A stretch of 64,000 nucleotides of DNA from Spizellomyces punctatus DAOM BR117 (lineage: Eukaryota > Chytridiomycota > Chytridiomycetes > Spizellomycetales > Spizellomycetaceae), in the NCBI RefSeq assembly GCF_000182565.1, contig NW_015971552.1, positions 121,353 to 185,352 of the forward strand, given 5' to 3'. Every line of letters starts with the position of its first letter. Within the stretch, counting starts at the first letter, position 1. The position numbers and the translations under genes are program-made. Positions 61,210-64,000 of this stretch are shown here, one piece after another. A model generated the notes under the pieces. That model worked only from the letters and a program-made list of their open reading frames with translations, had not been told where the DNA came from and ran no database searches.

Positions 61210-63066
61210 GAACTCCTTGTTCTGGCATCGAAACCACCACAACTGCTCGACTACTTGCGCTATGAACGTCTGCTACTGTTTTGTATTTACCTATGAGGAC
61301 GCCATATATATATATATACATATGAATATCCTTGAAGCGGTTAATTCTCCCCAGGACGATGGAAGTATGAGCACAGTCGTGTGGATCTCTAAGTGCGAGC
61401 GCAGACCATCATGATCACAAGTTCAAAGGTTCTCCCGACCAGTGTAAGTAGTGGATCAAGGGATCTAAAAGCTCTATAGCAAAATCCACGGTGGATATCC
61501 TCCAGAGTACCTCAATATTACATTCCACAATCTCCTTTGTATTTCTCTGTAACACACGTTGGTCAAATAACGGATAACCCTGCAGCGCTGACCTGACAAT
61601 CAGATTCTTTTCTATCCATTCTCCGCTGAGCTTTTGCAACGGTACCGACAAGCGTATCGAACCTCAGCTGGTCGATAACATGCTGGGTCAAAAACGCCGT
61701 AAAGATAGAGTGGGGAGAATAAATTCCTCAGGGACGGAACATCAGCCGCATCACTGTGTGAAGGTATGAGCCTGTATCAAGCTTTGGCATGTTTTTCCTA
61801 AAGGATTTAATGTCCACGTCATCCCTGGTATGTTCCCAGTCCAAGTTAAGCACTGCTGCTTCCTAGACACATGTGTTATGTCTTCGGTGAGTTGCGGACT
61901 AACAAAAGGTCCCACTCTTTGATGTCCACACATATGAGAGTTTGCTAGTTTATCCTGAGTACCGTGCCATGAAGGTTGCCTTAGACTCTCACGGCTGAAT
62001 AGAGCGGTATTGCAAGCCATTCTTCGCTATTGACTAGTTAATCGAAGTTTCCGACTCATAGCTCCCAGTAGCTCATAACAATCTTGGGTTGGATGCTGCT
62101 TTGAGACACCTGACGTCAAGCTAAACCGATATTGATGCCTTTCGAGAAAGTCAGAAATGGTCCACCGGTTCTAGGGGCTCGATGACAAAGTAGTAATTTC
62201 CGGTTGCGGTGTTTCCTGTCCCCTTTAGGTACTGGATCGAAACGAACTTTATTTGCCAGCCCAGCAGGGTGAGTGGCATCTAAAAGTCGGAGGGTGGCCC
62301 ATTCCACCTATACCGGTTAGCGTAAGTTGAATACAAAAGTGTATTCAACTGGAGTACCAATTTTGTTGAGGGGGTTAAGTTTAATTATGCAGTTGCTTCC
62401 AAAACCGTACCGTTTCCGTTACTTATCACGAAAATGCCGATCTTCACAGAGGTGACTTCAGCCTCGCAGCTTTGGAATCACGATCAATGACAAACTACCT
62501 GTAGAACAATATTGCTTACCTTACCGCAAGTAAGCAGGGACGGAAATGCGCAAGTATACACGTTCGGATCTTCTTTAAAAAATCAATTCCGTTAGTTGAC
62601 TGGTGCTCCAAACATGACAGTCTTTCCAAATAGGATATTATTGGGGGAGAAGAAAAGTTAATAGCAAGCGATTCGCTACGCATTTTCCATAAGCGCAATA
62701 CAACGATTCGGGCGGTCTTTGCAGAGGCGGAATGGCCGTTGCGCACAAAGACAGCATGTAGAGTGGTGCATCGTCCATAAGCCCACTTGAATTCAGATGA
62801 GCCGCGATTTTAGTGAGTTGCACCACACATTCGCGAATTCTTACGAGGCCCATCTTCGCCACTTCTGGCGTGATGAGCAGGGGCTACGAGAAAAATGGAC
62901 CTAAAGAAGTCAACGGTACTCCCGAAAAGAGGAAAGTACAATAACGTTGATTCAAGATAAGCATATGCTGACTATATATATTTAGTTCCTATTCAGTTGA
63001 GAATGCAGTCAGCCTTTACTGCTACTCGCATTTGGCCAGTGGTCAGTAATTCGCTCACCTAAGACT
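61210..63066. other. Gene-less stretch
   Basis: About 1.86 kb between the epimerase and the GDP-fucose synthase. Several short frames exist on the minus strand (for example 62116-62307 and 62516-62862) but none shows a known family, and I could not join them into a gene. A TA microsatellite lies near 61303-61320. Confidence 0.45.

Positions 63067-64000
<934 letters not shown>

Overview
The window is nuclear DNA from a filamentous or early-diverging fungus. The genes are split by many short (about 40-90 nt) GT-AG introns. They include fungal-type families: a Ste11-like MAPKKK with SAM and RA domains, Kre33/NAT10, Utp3, Sur2, an OPT transporter, a GPI-anchored protein and an APSES/KilA-N regulator. 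A Na,K-ATPase-type P-type ATPase, a receptor with a class C GPCR-like ligand-binding domain, GDP-L-fucose synthase and strong CpG loss in transposons point to a chytrid- or Mucoromycota-like lineage more than to yeasts or Ascomycota. That placement is inference. I rebuilt every gene model by hand from splice sites; for complete models the exon lengths sum to whole codons.

Layout, left to right. 1-2.07 kb: 3' part of a P-type IIC ATPase. 2.3-5.9 kb (-): MAPKKK. 7.0-9.5 kb: Utp3/Sas10. 10.7-13.5 kb: OPT oligopeptide transporter. 14.3-19.8 kb: 1792-aa GDS1/KilA-N regulator. 20.0-23.5 kb (-): NAT10/Kre33. 25.0-26.6 kb: PH-like coiled-coil protein. 27.7-28.3 kb: GPI-anchored protein. 28.6-31.2 kb (-): ARMC8/Gid5. 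31.8-32.7 kb: small tetraspan. 34.2-35.7 kb (-): Sur2. 36.7-41.1 kb (-): 21-exon receptor. 41.5-43.0 kb: membrane-anchored methyltransferase. 43.35-45.6 kb: a transporter fused to a pyruvyltransferase. 45.6-55.8 kb: transposon island with two related Ty1/copia elements and an assembly gap. 55.8-57.1 kb (-): LOG-family protein. 57.4-59.1 kb (-): GH130/GT108-like propeller protein. 59.8-61.2 kb: UDP-glucose 4-epimerase. 63.07-64.0 kb (-): GDP-L-fucose synthase, running off the window.

The right third looks like a glycan-decoration neighbourhood. It holds two sugar-nucleotide enzymes (UDP-Gal and GDP-Fuc supply), a putative mannosyl-transferring propeller protein, a type II membrane methyltransferase, and the most interesting gene here: one reading frame joining a triose-phosphate/PEP-translocator-type carrier to a polysaccharide pyruvyltransferase. 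Pyruvyltransferases use phosphoenolpyruvate, so the fusion would couple import of PEP into the Golgi with its use. The neighbourhood is split by the transposon island. That island has a 3.0-kb stretch without a single CpG, and its LTR copies differ mainly at former CpG sites, the footprint of cytosine methylation and deamination. The sequence on the two sides of the 100-N gap is an almost exact 574/576-nt duplicate and is probably an unmerged contig overlap.
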